Notes under the pieces: model-generated
Told to the model about the DNA's origin: nothing
The model's database searches: none
The model's input: the letters and a program-made list of their open reading frames with translations, nothing else
In this document: piece after piece, positions 35,244 to 46,860 of the stretch
How positions within the stretch are numbered: position 1 is the first letter of the stretch
Layout: the number at the start of each line of letters is the position of its first letter
Origin: Sclerotiophoma versabilis
Lineage: Eukaryota; Ascomycota; Dothideomycetes; Pleosporales; Didymellaceae
Assembly: GCA_012274445.1 (NCBI GenBank)
Contig: JAAROD010000049.1
Location: 124,001-188,000, forward strand
Reading direction: 5' to 3'
Length of the DNA: 64,000 nucleotides
Translations under genes and position numbers: made by a program

Positions 35244-36901
35244 ATGACCGAATCTAGAGCGATGTCAATGTCTGAGGATAAGAAAGAGGTGGAGCGTGGA
35301 AGTGAAACATCACCAGAGTTAGATACTGAGAGGAATGGACCACGGGAGACATTGCAACGGCAGGTTTCGGGGCCCCCGTACTCGGTGTTCAGTTCGCGAA
35401 TGAAAATATGGATCATCTTCCTTGTCTCCATATCGGCGTTGATTTCGCCATTTGGCGCAACGACAGTGCTCCCCGCGCTCAACGTTCTTACTGACGTACT
35501 AGACATTACGCCTACCAAGGCCAACATATCAATCACTACCTACATGGTGAGCTTGTTACTAGCCAAGATAAGGTGCATAGCTGATATTGTTAGATCGCAC
35601 AAGCGATCGCTCCAGCCATCATCGGTGCTATGTCTGATACTAGTGGCAGGAGACTATCCTTCATCCTTTGCTACGTCATTTACATCGTTGCCAACGTCGG
35701 GCTTGCCCTTCAGACAAACTACGTGGCGCTTTTGATCCTGCGTATGGTGCAGGCGGTTGGATGCAGTGCTGCCATCGCCCTTGCTTTCGCTATCGTGTCA
35801 GATATATCCACGTCCGCGGAACGTGGAAAGTACATGGGTTATGCGGGTGCGGGCATCTTGTGCGGCCCAGCTTTTGGGCCAACGATTGGAGGCATCTTGG
35901 CACAGTACCTGGGATGGCGATCGATCTTTTGGTTCCTAGCAATATTCTCTGGCGTTCTGCTGGTCCTGTTCATACTTCTCTTCCCGGAAACCTGCAGGAA
36001 CGTGGTTGGCAACGGATCCATACCCGCACGAGGCATCAACCAGTCTGTTATCAGCTGCATCCAGCAGCGCAAGCTTGCCAAGCAGTCAGCTCCCGTCAAA
36101 GATAACAGCGAAACCGAGGCAAATGCTGGGTCAGCCAAACGCAAGATATCACTCAATCCGCTCGCAACCCTCCGTATCCTCGGTGAGAAAGAGTCGTGCA
36201 TCATCCTCCTGTACAACGGCTTCTTCTTTACAGGCATGATGGTGACCACATCATCTATTCCAGACCTTTTTAAGCAAGCGTACAACCTCAACGAACTTGA
36301 CGTTGGACTCTGCTACATCGCAAACGGCATGGGTTCGCTTCTCTCCTCCCTGACCATGGGCCATGTTGTCGATTGGAACTTCAGACGCCATGCTGCACGC
36401 TTAAACATGCCCATCTCAAAGGGGAAGCAGCAGGATCTGAGTCAGTTTCCAATCGAGAGAGTAAAGCTTGAGATCGTTCTACCTGGCCATGTGATTGGCA
36501 TTCTGGGACTGATCATGTTCGGTTGGACCGTCAAGTTCCAGACGCATCTAGCCGGCCCAGAGATCGCGCTGTTCATAACAGGCTTCGGCATATCCACTGC
36601 GTTCAACATCACGAATGGACTACTCATCGATCTTCACCGCGACAAGCCTGCTGCAGCTACCGCAGCGATAAACTTTGTGAGATGTTTGATGAGCGCTGGC
36701 GGTTCAGCAGCTATCATCCCGATGTGCCGAGCTATGAACCCAGGCTGGGCTTTCACTTTCATTGGATTGGTATATGTCGTCTTAATTGCCGTAGTGGTAT
36801 GGATAATGAGGAATGGATTGAGGTGGAGACAAAGTGCTGCAGAGGCGATGAGGCTGAAAATTGATGGACACAAAGAAGCAGTAGCTGAGGATCGCGCTTG
36901 A
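35244..36901 (+). CDS. MFS drug:H+ antiporter, DHA1 family
   Basis: Plasma-membrane exporter of 536 aa with twelve predicted helices. Exons 35244-35546 and 35594-36901 join in phase 0 over a 47-nt intron. Helix 1 begins KIWIIFLVSISALISPFGA. The motif A loop is SDTSGRRL, and motif C, typical of antiporters, is GAGILCGPAFGPTIGG. A long central cytoplasmic loop (residues about 240-290) holds Lys/Ser/Glu-rich sequence. Overall pattern fits the Qdr/Aqr/Dtr-like subgroup, which exports weak acids, quinidine or polyamines; the substrate here is unknown. No biosynthetic gene lies beside it, so a self-resistance role is not supported. Confidence 0.85.
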
Positions 36902-37627
36902 TAGCACTCTTCAACAATATGCTAGCCGGAAATTTGAAAAGCCTAATTGAAGCACGACGGACTGATCTTTCTCTTCGCAATCAAGAGGTGACCTAATATC
37001 TCGAGGTCAAAGTTGAGCAACCTCTGCCTTCGAGATGCAGGACTAGTTCAGGATGTTAAGTACGAGTCTAAGAAGTGACTTAGTAGTTCACAGATAACAT
37101 CTACCTATGTACACAAGAAACATATTGCTAAGTAATTCACAAAACCCTCTTAAAAACGACTACCAAGACTTGCGCAGTGCAGTGCGGTGCATAAACCCTA
37201 TAACATGCCCAAATTTAAAGTAGCTTCAGCACGATTGAGATCGTCTGAATCATCAATCTTCATTAGCCAATGCATCCACGTAAACGGCATCGAAAGGCTG
37301 GATAGTCTCTTTGGAGTACGCTCCTTGCTACATAATACAGTGAAAGCGGTCATCTCATGAGTGCAAAAAACTTGTCGAGGCTAAGACGAGACAGATGGAC
37401 TCTATTGCCGGCTTCGTAGGTTACACTGTGCGCATACTCGATGACCCCAGGCAACACCGACACATCGTTAAGGCCTTGAACGACAAGAACAGGCTGGCGA
37501 ATTCTCATTTAACCAACGACTGAAATGACGTAGACGATACCGATCGCTCTTAGCGCATGCATTGCCGTCGTCTCGTCCGAGAGGTTGATAATTTATTTGA
37601 CTACTTAAATCGCCTGCTTGCCTTGGG
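36902..37627. other. Intergenic, convergent 3' ends
   Basis: About 725 bp between the MFS gene and the second HET gene. No coding frame or RNA is supported. Confidence 0.5.
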
Positions 37628-39163
37628 CTATCCAACCACTTCAAGGAACCTTTCACTAACCAAGTTGTTATCACAAAGACTACCATAAGGACGTGTCGTG
37701 TCAACCGTACATGCCTTATCGACGAGATCATGTAGCTCACTGGTGGTGAGAAAGGGACTAACAAAGCCAGATTCCTCGCGCTGTGTTCTAAGTTCGCGGA
37801 GTGCAATGACGATAGCTTTATGTGACTCTGTTATCAGTCTTAACACGCTTACGCGCCAACCGCGATGAAAAGAGCGTCTCCTCAAACCGACCAGATGCCC
37901 TTGCATGAGTGAGCAAAGGCTCTTTAAACATAGCGTAACATCTTCGTCAGACTTGATATCTTTCAGGCACTCCGTGCAAAAAGTACCTCGCGGTTGGTCA
38001 CGCATATCATGAACAAGCTCTGAATGGCGGTTGTCCTGAACTTGGTATACTTTCATCGTGAGTTTGAAAATCGGTCTATTGTAATAGGCCAGATCAGGAG
38101 CCCCGAGAGCATTGTGAATGAGAGCTACAGAGCAGCAGCAGGCGATGGATGCCTTCAAAGCCGCCAGCAGCCTGTGGTAGAATTCGATATCCGGCAGTGC
38201 GTAGTCTATCGGAATCTGAGCGCCGTCGTTTGCTAAAGCGGCAAGCGAGTGGAAACGATCTCGTGCAATTGAGCAAGATCTGTTTGGGAACATGTCGAGC
38301 AGCCGAACCATATGTAGATCTGCATGCCGCCGATGAGGAGCATACATATGCTGAAAATACTCTAAAGATCTGGCAGCAATTTTCTCTAAGTCTAGGGCCG
38401 ACTGGGTGGATGGGTAGAAGTCCCGAAAGACGTCCTTGAGGTAGCAAATCGGCCGAAGCTGTTCGCCTTCTATCTGGACTTTGTCCGTCAGAACCCAAAT
38501 GCTTTGCGCCAAAAGGACTTCTTGTGTTATCCAAGCTCGTCTCCAATATATATGAGACAAGAATTGAGCCCAGTCTGCTGCGGACTGGTAGTTGCATATT
38601 TCTTCGTCCCCGCGTGCGATTTCTTCGAACCATGACCAGCTGTTGATTCGCTTGAGCAAGTCGCAGGCTTTGACAGCAACGCTCAATGTACGGCTTGTTT
38701 CATCGGCAATACCCATCCAGACAAGCACGTACTGTGCTTTTCTGTAGACATCTCCCATTTGTCCCACTTGATGATTTCTTTCTATCGTGTTGCTTTGGTC
38801 GATGCATATGGCGTCCATCCAGTACAAAGTCGACAACGGCCAATGACGAGCCCGGCGCGCTGTAGAAAGGAAGTTCCACAGATTATCCTGGATCTTGAAA
38901 CAATTGCCATTGACCAGAATAGATTTCTCAAGAACACTTGAGCCCCACATGTACGATAGACATACATATGAGGAGTTAGTTGTGGACTGTAGGAGCTCGC
39001 ATTGTATGAGGCCCGAAGCAGACAATCCGGGTAGGACACGGATGAGCCGAATACAGCCTTTCGAATAATCGAGAGGCTTGTGCTGGAACATTAGATGGGG
39101 TGTCCCCACGCCTGGAAGGCTGCCGTAACTGATGGCGTATGAATGTGTAGTCTGATCAGTCAT
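37628..39163 (-). CDS. HET-domain protein, intact
   Basis: Single-exon gene of 511 aa with ATG at 39,163. HET-domain motifs stand in order: YVCLSYMWGSS, WMDAICIDQSNTIERNHQVG, the VYRKAQYVLVWMG block and IYWRRAWITQEVLLA. The C-terminal half is less conserved and shows no NACHT, ankyrin or WD repeats. HET-domain proteins act in fungal allorecognition and can drive cell death when a partner or allele is met; no recognised partner such as HET-S or a NACHT protein is adjacent. It shares only the domain with the damaged HET gene at 14.8-17.1 kb and is not its duplicate. Confidence 0.87.
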   Translation of the reverse strand: MTDQTTHSYAISYGSLPGVGTPHLMFQHKPLDYSKGCIRLIRVLPGLSASGLIQCELLQSTTNSSYVCLSYMWGSSVLEKSILVNGNCFKIQDNLWNFLSTARRARHWPLSTLYWMDAICIDQSNTIERNHQVGQMGDVYRKAQYVLVWMGIADETSRTLSVAVKACDLLKRINSWSWFEEIARGDEEICNYQSAADWAQFLSHIYWRRAWITQEVLLAQSIWVLTDKVQIEGEQLRPICYLKDVFRDFYPSTQSALDLEKIAARSLEYFQHMYAPHRRHADLHMVRLLDMFPNRSCSIARDRFHSLAALANDGAQIPIDYALPDIEFYHRLLAALKASIACCCSVALIHNALGAPDLAYYNRPIFKLTMKVYQVQDNRHSELVHDMRDQPRGTFCTECLKDIKSDEDVTLCLKSLCSLMQGHLVGLRRRSFHRGWRVSVLRLITESHKAIVIALRELRTQREESGFVSPFLTTSELHDLVDKACTVDTTRPYGSLCDNNLVSERFLEVVG

Positions 39164-39894
39164 AATGCGAGCGACGGGTGGCCGACAAGCTGCCTTACGT
39201 TGTTTTCGGCCCTGTGTACTGATAGCAGACTAGAACTAGCTTCGAAGATATGGAGACGGGAAGGCCGAATACAAGAGAGCGGCAGCCATAGAACGCGGTC
39301 GCAGATGGCTAGTCATTTGCATAGGAACATGTCTTTGCTGACTTCTGGTTATGGGTCTAGATTGGACTAAAACACGACAAGCTCCTGTATTCCAGAGCTC
39401 ATCGCTTCCGGTGGTGCCTGAGGTTACCGATACGAAGAATGAGCGCGCGCTCGTGCGCCTCAAGTGCGCGAGTTCGACATCCTCATCGGGGCTGTGCGGC
39501 CTGCGCGCAGATTCGAGGCATTGCTGGACCCCACTTCCATTGACCCCTCCCAATCAACGACGACTCGGTCTTCTTAGGATGGCTCGACGATAGATCACGA
39601 CCTTCCCTGGATTGTTGCACGAAAATCTGGGCACGGATGTAAATGTGAAAACAATGCGATAACAAGGTGAAAAGAATAAAGAGTGGCTACTGTGCCTACT
39701 TCTTATAGGCGGCCTCGCACTACGTTCCCAAAAGAGCAAGCGAGTGAAATGGATCGGCGGACCGAGCAGACCGGTGGCTTGCCTGGACGCCTTATTATCA
39801 CCTTCACCTCAACTATACAAAAAGCGAACGGTTGCAACTATATCTGTCGTCGTACCTTGAGTGAGGTTGTACGCCAGAACCCTCAATCACAAAC
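39164..39894. other. Intergenic, divergent promoters
   Basis: About 730 bp between the HET gene and the RTA1-like gene. No supported coding frame, RNA or repeat. Confidence 0.5.
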
Positions 39895-40937
39895 ATGGCA
39901 ACAACAGACGACATCGTGCTGATACCTTTCGGCCCTTGGGCGAACTGTACTCCCGAACTATGCCCACTCGAATGGAGTGTCTTTCGCTACTTACCTAGTA
40001 TCCCTGCAAACGCGGCCTTCATCGCCACCTTCAGTCTCTTGTTGATCTTGCACGTGGTCCAAGGCGTTCGGTACAAGACTTGGGCCTATATGGCTTGCAT
40101 AGCAGCTGGTTGCGGCCTAGAGCTTGCAGGCTACGCAGGCCGTATCATGCTACATGGTAATCCATTTGACTTTAATGCCTTTTTGATCAACCTTGGTGCG
40201 TATGAGTCCAAGCCAACGGCAACTGCTCTAGCGAACACAACTGATCTCAGACAGTGCCAATCACGATCGCCCCAGTCTTCTTCTGCGCAGCGATCTATGT
40301 CCAATTGACACAACTGTACGTTCAATGCACTCGATTTCATTTGCCTCTCTAACCTTCTTCTCTAGTATCAATCACACTGATCGTTCCATATCCCGTCTCA
40401 ACCCGCGCTTCATAACCTTCACCTTCATTCCATGCGACATCATCTCGCTCGTTCTCCAAGGAGCTGGCGGAGCCTTGTCAGCTGGCGCTGCGACTGTCGA
40501 GGGAACCAAAATTGGTGTCGACGTTTCGAAAGCCGGTCTTATCTTTCAGGTCATCACGCTCGTTTTATTCATTGGTCTGTCCACAGACTGCCTGCTTGCT
40601 TTGAAGAAGTTGCAAAGGAAGAATGCGATTGGATTGGAGAAGCCACTCAAAATGACGGTGGCATTATTGAGCGCGGCGACAATCCTTATTCTGGCCCGAT
40701 GTGTCTTTCGAATCTACGAGTTGAAGGATGGATATTTCGCACCAGCGTTCCGTGACGAAGGAACTTTCATTGCATTTGAATCTGTGTAAGTGTAAAAACC
40801 GTCTGAGATGTCGAAGTGGACTAAGATTGACTAGCTTCATGTGCATTGCCGTCGCCTGCTTAAACGTTGGTCATCCTGGGCACACTTTTCGTAACCGGCC
40901 GACGACGGACGAGACTGTGATCTCGCTGGAAATTTAG
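39895..40937 (+). CDS. RTA1-like membrane protein
   Basis: Lipid-translocating exporter family protein (RTA1 domain, seven helices), whose yeast relatives give resistance to 7-aminocholesterol or export long-chain bases. Four exons, 39895-40195, 40255-40315, 40366-40785 and 40835-40937, sum to 885 nt (294 aa). Exon 2 is only 61 nt (VPITIAPVFFCAAIYVQLTQ). Landmarks are IAAGCGLELAGYAGRI, FIPCDIISLVLQGAGGALSA and a final helix pair ending in RCVFRIYELKDGYF. The loop after the second exon is altered (INHTDRSISRLNPRFI), and the last exon ends shortly after HPGH, so the tail is short for the family. Substrate unknown. Confidence 0.85.
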
Positions 40938-41557
40938 ATGCCGAAGTAGTATGCTGGGATGCTTTCGTGGATATAAGAATTGTCATCATCAGATACAGCG
41001 ATGTGCCCAGCGCTGGCAGCTGTTGTTTCCAGAATTCGATCGCCACGACAGATCGGACCTGATCAGACTTACCCGAGCCTCCTCCATGTGACGCAAATGT
41101 CCCCCGTAACTTTCTTTATATGGTACATGAATACTGCATCTAGTTAGCTTACAGTAAACGTTGACGAAGGCTTTGGTCGATGGAAAGACGTGAGGATCTT
41201 GGTGGACTTGGAGATACCAGGTTTAGTGCTTTTTCGGCGCTGATAAATTCCCACCCAAATTGTTCTCAATCAGCAGTAAACGAGACGACAAGCTAGTGTG
41301 CATGTTAGTGATGTGTGTTCGATGACGCGAGGGGATGGCTGAGCGCCGGTAGCTCTCAGCCTTGCGTCCCCGCACCCGAAGTCCGAAGTCATCTGCCCAA
41401 TCACAGCGTGCACAAGCAGGAACACCCGCATTTCGAAGTCTTTCTTTGGCATGATCCGTTATTGCTTATGGCAGGCTAATTAGATTCTCTTATATGTCTT
41501 CAAATTCCTCTTTTCGTGGTCCATCAATCCTACAATCTCTTATCCACACTGTTCAAA
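40938..41557. other. Intergenic, RTA1 to DUF4267
   Basis: About 620 bp between two plus-strand genes. Nothing coding or structured was recognised. Confidence 0.5.
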
Positions 41558-42082
41558 ATGACTACGCAAGTTCGCAACTTCTTTCAGCGTTACCCGCCAG
41601 CAGAATGTTTGGCGCTGTTCATCGCAACTCTTGAGCTCGTACCTTTCGGCATAGCAGGTCTGAACAATCCAAACGCCTTTGCCGATGGCTATGGCCTGCC
41701 TATACAAAGAAGCTCGAGCACATCATCAAGTTCGACTAAAAGCGCCAATGAACTGTTCAGCGAATCTACAGCAGAATCATCATCAACATCCACAAGCTCA
41801 TTTGAAGAAGACCAAAAGACCAAGAAAGCATTGGTAGCTGCGATTGCGGCGCGCAATGTACAGAATGGTGTCTTGTTATTTACCTTTGGCCTGGTACTGA
41901 GGGATCGGAGGAGTTTGGGCGTGGCTGTTGCCGCAGGCCTGGTCGCTACGCTTGCTGATACGATCATTGTCAATGCATACGGTGCGAAGGACAAGATTGC
42001 TGGTCACTACGTCGGGATTTTCAACAGCCTGGCAATCGGTGGTAGTCTATTGTACTGGGGTCGTAACGATCCATTATGGTGA
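41558..42082 (+). CDS. DUF4267 family membrane protein
   Basis: Small integral membrane protein, 174 aa, one exon. The N-terminal helix (AECLALFIATLELVPFGIAG) is followed by FADGYGLPI, then RNVQNGVLLFTFGLVLRDRR, a helix LGVAVAAGLVATLADTIIVN, and a last helix ending in LYWGRNDPLW, which fits DUF4267. A Ser/Thr-rich insert of about 35 residues (from RSSSTSSSST to STSSFEED) separates the first helix from the rest and is longer than I expect for the family. ATG 41,558 is used because the frame upstream has no ATG. Function unknown. Confidence 0.78.
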   Translation: MTTQVRNFFQRYPPAECLALFIATLELVPFGIAGLNNPNAFADGYGLPIQRSSSTSSSSTKSANELFSESTAESSSTSTSSFEEDQKTKKALVAAIAARNVQNGVLLFTFGLVLRDRRSLGVAVAAGLVATLADTIIVNAYGAKDKIAGHYVGIFNSLAIGGSLLYWGRNDPLW

Positions 42083-42341
42083 GCGGCAACACCACAAAGG
42101 AAGAGATCCAATGACAAGCGCCCCAAGGAATGGGGAGGCTACAGCGTTCTTGATAGTGAACAGATTGGACATCCCTACAAAAGATGTCCACAGCTCTGGT
42201 TAAGGCGAGCAGTTCAGAATCGGGACTAGTGCTGCATAGCCACATCAGCATCGTAAGGCAGCAACATGCCCTTTTGCTCAAATGCATCGAATCGTATCCC
42301 ATTACATCAAATCTCTTTCCTTTTTCCTAAGGTCATTCAGT

Positions 42342-43658
42342 ATGACGTGCAAGCACACATACTTGCAGTTGGATCCCTCACCATTTGCGGGATTGGCAGG
42401 CTTCGAGCAACCTGATGCGCAGGAACGAGCGGCAGCAGAGACAAGGTCGGGAACGTTTTCCGAAACTGGGCCAAGCAGACCAAACACACTATTTCCAGGT
42501 CCGTTGGTATTACCACACGATGACCTGAACTACGATCCAGACTGTTCACCGCAGAGTGTCAAGAGTTGGTCGTCCATGAAAACACGGAACAGGATGACAG
42601 ACAGAAAACGAAAAACTCTGTACGTTTCAAGTGTGCCGCAAATAAGCAAGGAAATGGATTATATGCGCCAATGGACCATACCGAATGTGGGCAGACCGAA
42701 CGCGGCGAAGACACTGAGTCCCAATGTCGAGCTGTTCGTCGAATATCTCAAAGCCTTTTACTATGGGATGGACGTTCAAATATTGCCGGAGCAATTGACC
42801 TGGGTGTCATGGGACAAGCCAACTCGCCCGAACCGTCGAGTAAATCTTCCTAAGTATGTGGGCTTAGCCGACACCAATCTGTCAACGACCCGGATCCGCG
42901 TTCGCAACGTTCCAGACGAGACTTTCACTGCCCAGCTCAATCTCAATGATATTCTCGACACCGCAATAGCGATACTACCAAATGATGCCTATGCCTTCCT
43001 ACTCTTGGTGGATCATGACATCTATGAAAGCGAGGACGATGACTTCTGCTGTGGCCGTGCGTATGGGGGAAGCCGCGTGGCTGTGGTGCAGACAGCGCGC
43101 TACAACCCAATACTCGACAAAAGAGAGAGGATAGATCAAAGCCACATGTGGCCCACGAGTCATTGCAAAGCTTTTATTGATGATTTGTGTGCCGTTGAAG
43201 AGGTTGTGGCGAGAGTGCCGTCGAAGGAGCAGAGAAAGTGGAGTAAGGAAGGCGCCATGAGAGCGGCTATCGATGCAGCAAGTAGATATAGCGAAAGTGG
43301 TGACGAAGAGAAGAGAGTCCAGGCGCTATGGTTCGCAAGACTTGCGAGGACTGTGTCGCATGAGCTTGGGCATTGTTTTGGCATGGCACATTGTGTGTAC
43401 TATGCTTGCAATATGCAGGGAACTGCAGGCATGAAAGAGGATGTTCGCCAACCTCCATATCTATGTCCGGTGTGTGAAGCAAAGGTCAGCTATGCCCTCG
43501 TGCAAGAGCTGCGCAACGGTCGGGGAGAAGACAAGGCTCTATGGATCTCGCAACGGTGCGCCGCGCTAAAAGATTACTGTCAGCAGCTTGATACCAACGG
43601 GCTGACAAGCCCAATGTGGTCAGGCTTCGATGCATGGCTGACAGCAAGGACTCAGTAG
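42342..43658 (+). CDS. Archaemetzincin-like zinc metalloprotease (M54)
   Basis: Putative peptidase of 438 aa. The extended zinc site is HELGHCFGMAHCVYYACNM, matching the HExxHxxGxxHCxxxxCxM pattern, followed by GTAGMKEDVRQPPYLCP and a second CPVC pair that binds the structural zinc of this family. The N-terminus starts CKHTYLQLDPSPFAGLAGF, like fungal archaemetzincins, which supports ATG 42,342. An in-frame ATG 60 nt upstream would add a short basic, aromatic leader. The cellular substrate of archaemetzincins is unknown. The gene follows DUF4267 on the same strand by 259 bp. Confidence 0.88.
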   Translation: MTCKHTYLQLDPSPFAGLAGFEQPDAQERAAAETRSGTFSETGPSRPNTLFPGPLVLPHDDLNYDPDCSPQSVKSWSSMKTRNRMTDRKRKTLYVSSVPQISKEMDYMRQWTIPNVGRPNAAKTLSPNVELFVEYLKAFYYGMDVQILPEQLTWVSWDKPTRPNRRVNLPKYVGLADTNLSTTRIRVRNVPDETFTAQLNLNDILDTAIAILPNDAYAFLLLVDHDIYESEDDDFCCGRAYGGSRVAVVQTARYNPILDKRERIDQSHMWPTSHCKAFIDDLCAVEEVVARVPSKEQRKWSKEGAMRAAIDAASRYSESGDEEKRVQALWFARLARTVSHELGHCFGMAHCVYYACNMQGTAGMKEDVRQPPYLCPVCEAKVSYALVQELRNGRGEDKALWISQRCAALKDYCQQLDTNGLTSPMWSGFDAWLTARTQ

Positions 43659-44087
43659 ATCAAAACCCCATCGATATCTGCTAGCACGAACTTTCGGAGC
43701 CTACAACTGTAGCTTTGCTTGAGACTGTGCGACATGTGTAAGTCCTCTGCATATATTCACAGTGATTGTCGGTTCATGGGACTCCTGCAGTGGCATAACA
43801 ACTGTGTCCTTCGTATGTCGTATCTGCGGCGAGGCGATTCCGATATCCCACCTCTGTAGAGGCTCACGAATAGAAATCATCCACGACAGTCAGGCGTAGT
43901 AATAGCGATGCATGGCATTGCTGATGATCCACCTATCACTGTCTTACGACAAGCAAGGCTGAGTTTGCCGAGAAATATGAATACTCGATCATAAAATGCC
44001 TGTCGCGCCAAAGCGGGAGACTTCAGCATCACCTTCTCAAATACTTACCAGGATTCGTACGCAATACAGACCGTACCACTAAGCACT
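43659..44087. other. Intergenic, archaemetzincin to DUF7587
   Basis: About 430 bp, no gene or repeat seen. Confidence 0.55.
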
Positions 44088-44788
44088 ATGGATCAATACA
44101 GGTGCTTAGGATCCAAAGTACCTCCCCAACTCTATCGCATCGATTATCCGGGAAGCCAAACGAATTTTACCGAATCAGATGGCCTCACCGCAGCCATTCA
44201 ACAACTGCCCTTCGACAGGGAAGATTTGAACCGGTTTAAAGTAGCCGTTGAGAATCATTTCACATGGGGATGTCGACAACTGTCACCCTTCATCACTCTT
44301 TTCTCCGATCTAGAGCATGCGGCCAATTGGGGCCTGAAAGAGCCCTGGCAAGGGCGAAATCCCATGGCCGGCGAATGGTCTTTGTGCGTCATTGAAACAT
44401 CTGACATCTCTGAAACAGGTGTTTTGTTCAAGCTGAGCGACCTGAAAGATAAATTGGGATTGGGGATACCGGAGGGCGCCAGCCAGCACATACAGGGTGC
44501 ATTTCTGTGCCTATACAGCATTCCAAGCGCAGCAGTAGTAAAAAGACTTGATCCGCAGGAAACTAAGAAAGGTAAATCATGAACGCACATACACAAAAGA
44601 TTATTCTTATAAATAGTGTAGAACGCGAAAGGGTACGATTGAGTAAATCATACCAGAAAGAGACGGTAACAGAGATATGGGACTGGATTGAGGGGTCCGA
44701 CGATGAGGAACGTAAGGCGTTCGAAGAGAACTGCAATTCTATCATCGAAAGGAACATAGACGAGGGTCTGGCTTACAGAAGTTATTAG
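44088..44788 (+). CDS. DUF7587-type fungal protein
   Basis: Two exons, 44088-44571 and 44622-44788, with a 50-nt intron, sum to 651 nt (216 aa). The first exon carries a block I associate with DUF7587: RIDYPGSQTNFTESDGLTAA, then FKVAVENHFTWGCRQLSPFI and FSDLEHAANWGLKEPW. The second exon is helical and charged (RVRLSKSYQKETVTEIWDWI). Proteins with this domain are common and variable in filamentous fungi, some fused to other modules; the role is unknown. The acceptor was chosen at 44,620-44,621 because the nearer AG puts a stop in frame. Confidence 0.68.
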
Positions 44789-45803
44789 CATTTCACAAAT
44801 GCAAAACTGGTTCAAAAAATGCACTACAACACTCGAGCGCTCATTAGATGCGTGCCATATGGCTTATGATGAAAGGCGGAGGATCTAGATACAGGAAATG
44901 CAGGTTCTCGAACAATCAACGTAGAACTCAAAGTAAAGTTTAGAAGTAGCACGAAGGAGGACGTGTGGATCTAATCTCGGTTCCTTCCGCTTACGGGGCA
45001 ACCTCGGCTGCAATCTGACGTCATGGCACAAAACGTGTGTCAATATCCTGCCCGTACCAAGCCTTGTTTGCCAACACAGTATCCACGCATGTCAACGCAA
45101 TTCTGCTATTCGTAAGAGGCGGTCTTGCTTCTCACCATGCATATATTGGAAGTCTACATGCAGACGCGCCAACAGCCCGAACGCTGTTGCATGAACATGG
45201 AAGGGTTGTGTGAAAGAACCGCAGAACGAATACCAAGGGATCGACCAGTCAGATCTCACTCATATAACTTCGGTCCGAGCACCTATGAGATTGGTCGCAG
45301 ATTCCCACGTGCACCCGGTACAAGGGCGGCTATCTAACGCGATGGAGAAGGTCAAGACTACTAAAGCCGGACAAACGACCAGGACTGGCTGTACTCTAAC
45401 AAGCCCCCGATGCGCCAGGATGCACGCTGTCAACGACTCAAGGCCCATGATTCAACGTGAGCTTCCCCGCATTCTCGATTGGTCGGCATCGACATGGTGT
45501 CGCGGTTGACCTAGACGATCAACAACCTATCGAGAATGTCAACATTGGTAGGGGCGGAGTGCTGGACCAGTCAGGAAGACTACGTTCCTGAATGAGCTGT
45601 GCACCGTTATATGCCAAGTTCACAAGGATATAGTCGTTGCTAGAGGAGCGGGAAGACCATCGCGATGAACGTACCCATATACAGGTCCAGTATAAATACC
45701 AGCTCGTCGTGCAATTAGTCGTTCAGCAGCCAGCAACAGTATCCGCTCACTCCTCCTCTACATTAGTCACACCAGTCGGTCACCAACCAATCTCTCGTTC
45801 AAG
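44789..45803. other. Intergenic upstream of cutinase
   Basis: About 1 kb. Short plus-strand frames at 45,125-45,509 lack domains. The right end is the cutinase promoter. Confidence 0.5.
45691..45698 (+). promoter_or_regulatory. TATA box of cutinase gene
   Basis: TATAAATA lies 106 bp before the cutinase ATG, followed by a pyrimidine-rich leader (CTCACTCCTCCTCTAC near 45,749). Position and sequence fit a strongly induced fungal promoter. Confidence 0.6.
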
Positions 45804-46665
45804 ATGAAGGTTCAAACTCTTCTACCATTCACTGCCCTGCTCAGCGCAGCCCTCGCGGCCCCAGCGCCAGTCAGTCAGGAAGAAGGCGTCAGCTTCCCGG
45901 TTACCGATGTCATCGGCACTGGCCTTACCATCAAGGAGTACGCTGAGCAGCTCGAGGCTGGCAATGTGCCTGAGAAGGTCACGCCTACACTCTCTAAGCG
46001 CCAGTACGGTGCCGATACCTACAACCAACTGACTGATGGCACACCCTGTCGTGCTGTCACTGTTATCTACGCTCGTGGTACTACACAGGATGGCAATGTT
46101 GGTTCCTCCGATAGCGAGGGTCCTACCTTCTTCAACGCCCTGGCCGGCCGTCTGGGTGGAACTAGCCGCCTGGCTATTCAGGGCGTCACTTACCCTGCTA
46201 ATATCCTTGGCTTCCTTGCTGGAGGTGATGCCAAAGGTGCTACAACCATGTTCGACTTGATCAACACCGTAAGCACCCGGTCCGTTCATGACTAAACAAA
46301 CGCTAAGCAAACAGGCCATCACCAAGTGCCCATCCACCAAGATCGTGGTTTCTGGCTACAGCCAGGGTGCTCAGCTCGTCCACACTGCTACACAGAGGCT
46401 CACAGCCGCTGCCGCTGCCAAGGTCAGCGCCGGTAGGTCACACAATCCAGAATCCCCAAGTACGTTACTGACCTTGTTAGTCGTTACTTTTGGCGACCCC
46501 AAGCGCAAAGAGAACTTTGGTAGCATCCCTACCTCTAAGGTTCTCATCATCTGCCACAAGGGTGACAACATTTGCGAGGGGGGAATAATCATCACAGCTC
46601 AGCACAGGAACTACGAGATTGATGCTCCTACCGCTGCTGCATTCGTTGCCAGCAAGGTTGCCTAG
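45804..46665 (+). CDS. Cutinase, secreted serine esterase
   Basis: Secreted alpha/beta hydrolase that cuts cutin polyesters. Exons 45804-46268, 46315-46432 and 46481-46665 sum to 768 nt (255 aa). A signal peptide (MKVQTLLPFTALLSAALAAP) is followed by a propeptide that ends at a Kex2-type Lys-Arg site (TLSKRQYGADTY). The catalytic core has CRAVTVIYARGTTQDGNVG (oxyanion region), the nucleophile elbow VSGYSQGAQLVH, the Asp segment HKGDNICEGG and the His segment AQHRNYEIDA, with cysteines placed for the usual disulfides. It suggests contact with plant surfaces, as a pathogen, saprobe or epiphyte. It is intact. Confidence 0.93.
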
Positions 46666-46860
46666 GCGATTTCCCAGACAACCCATGACATGATATGCAC
46701 GAACACAATGCGTTTGGTGTGAAACTAAACACGCACAATTTGGTCTTGAGGTCATGAGATATAACATAATGATTAATGAAAGCATGCCATTCAGTCCTCT
46801 TCCCCATGTGTAGAACCTGCCAGCTCCAAAGCTTAGTTCAGCATTGCGCAATTTGAGCTT

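Noticed and set aside
37628..44788. HET, RTA1, DUF4267, archaemetzincin and DUF7587 as one defence island
   Set aside because: Only the HET gene has a known non-self role; the others face a different strand, have ordinary spacing and have no shared regulatory signal that I can see.
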